Positions 63,937 through 64,000 of a DNA stretch of 64,000 nucleotides are shown piece after piece. Source of the DNA: Clostridiales bacterium (GTDB taxonomy: Bacteria; Bacillota; Clostridia; Christensenellales; Aristaeellaceae). The translations under genes and the position numbers were made by a program. Positions within the stretch are counted from its first letter, which is position 1; each line of letters begins with the position of its first letter. Where the stretch lies: NCBI GenBank assembly GCA_004557905.1, contig SFFH01000010.1, forward strand, positions 13,775-77,774, written 5' to 3'. The notes below the pieces were generated by a model. The model made no database searches and had not been told where the DNA came from. It saw only the letters and a program-made list of their open reading frames with translations.

Positions 63937-64000
63937 CGAACGCCACCTCCTTCGCGTCAAACACCGGGCCGTCCTTGCACACGCGCTTGTAGCACCAGCT
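63929..64000 (-). CDS. pyrK: Dihydroorotate dehydrogenase electron transfer subunit, C-terminal end only
   Basis: The last 23 codons of a gene that runs in from the right edge: WCYKRVCKDGPVFDAKEVAF, then GG and TGA. CKDGPVFDAKEV is the usual C-terminus of PyrK, whose cysteines hold the 2Fe-2S cluster. It overlaps pyrD by eight bases. Confidence 0.85.
   Translation of the reverse strand, partial: SWCYKRVCKDGPVFDAKEVAFGG

Noticed and set aside
1..64000. CRISPR array, prophage, insertion sequence, tRNA or rRNA genes
   Set aside because: No regularly spaced repeats, transposase or phage genes, tRNA-like cloverleaf or rRNA text was noticed on reading; a tRNA scan was not possible here.

Overview
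The window is a GC-rich stretch of a spore-forming, Gram-positive Clostridia-type chromosome. I infer a gut-associated Christensenellales/Eubacteriales-like lineage from gene content only. The evidence is a large set of sporulation and germination genes (a SpoIIGA-like protein, SpoIVB, Spo0A, SigG, YlmC/YmxH, SpoIIP, SleB, YpeB, a SpoIID-type protein with SH3 repeats), Firmicutes-type strong ribosome binding sites, sigma-A-like promoters with TATAAT boxes, and Firmicutes housekeeping neighbourhoods. No phage, insertion sequence, rRNA, tRNA or CRISPR array was found.

Layout. 0-0.5 kb: 5' part of a spoIIGA-like gene running off the left edge. 0.6-8.3 kb: minus-strand metabolic and surface genes (GH115-type glycosidase, SGNH protein plus MBOAT acyltransferase, XdhC, sedoheptulokinase-like kinase). 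8.5-10.2 kb: a GGGtGRT-family gene broken by an out-of-frame deletion, next to a NifU/IscU-like scaffold. 10.5-14.4 kb: glnS and gltX, separated by a GC-poorer acetyltransferase. 15.3-22.4 kb: nucleoside salvage (punA, deoB, a pseudouridine synthase) then spo0A-spoIVB, nrdR, ylmC, sigG and spoIIP. 22.5-27.8 kb: a cysteine-rich presumed spore protein, then a coupled three-gene operon (MotA/ZorA-like channel with long coiled-coil tail, MotB/ZorB-like OmpA protein, small anchored protein) divergent from a MarR gene. 27.9-33.8 kb: nucleotide-sugar dehydratase, galactokinase, a second MarR and two tandem DegV genes. 34-38.7 kb: nadD-yqeK-rsfS-NusG_II-Gx transporter operon, a membrane protein with Mrr-like resemblance, and a TrmN6-like methyltransferase. 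38.8-43 kb: SpoIID/SH3 protein and ApbE. 43.2-48.8 kb: a 6S-like RNA and a flippase/AAA/ABC-F/lipoprotein gene run. 49-53.8 kb: second cysteine-rich protein, a secreted 53-residue ORF coupled to sleB-ypeB, ispE, and a YitT-type protein. 54-57.5 kb: beta-lactamase-fold hydrolase, GntR regulator and a frameshifted mannitol-dehydrogenase-family gene. 57.7-64 kb: TPR-like membrane protein, nadE, metallophosphoesterase, LacI regulator, pyrD and the 3' end of pyrK.

How it fits together. Three themes recur: building and germinating spores; uptake and breakdown of plant or host glycans and sugar acids (GH115, hexuronate-type dehydrogenase, galactokinase, LacI/GntR regulators); and NAD, pyrimidine and purine supply. 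The most unusual items are the stand-alone ZorAB-like motor operon, a family of dispersed intergenic elements whose hairpin stems change in a compensatory way between copies, the small secreted ORF whose stop codon overlaps the sleB start, a Spo0A whose receiver domain has lost part of its phosphorylation site, and two conserved genes each broken by a short out-of-frame deletion.
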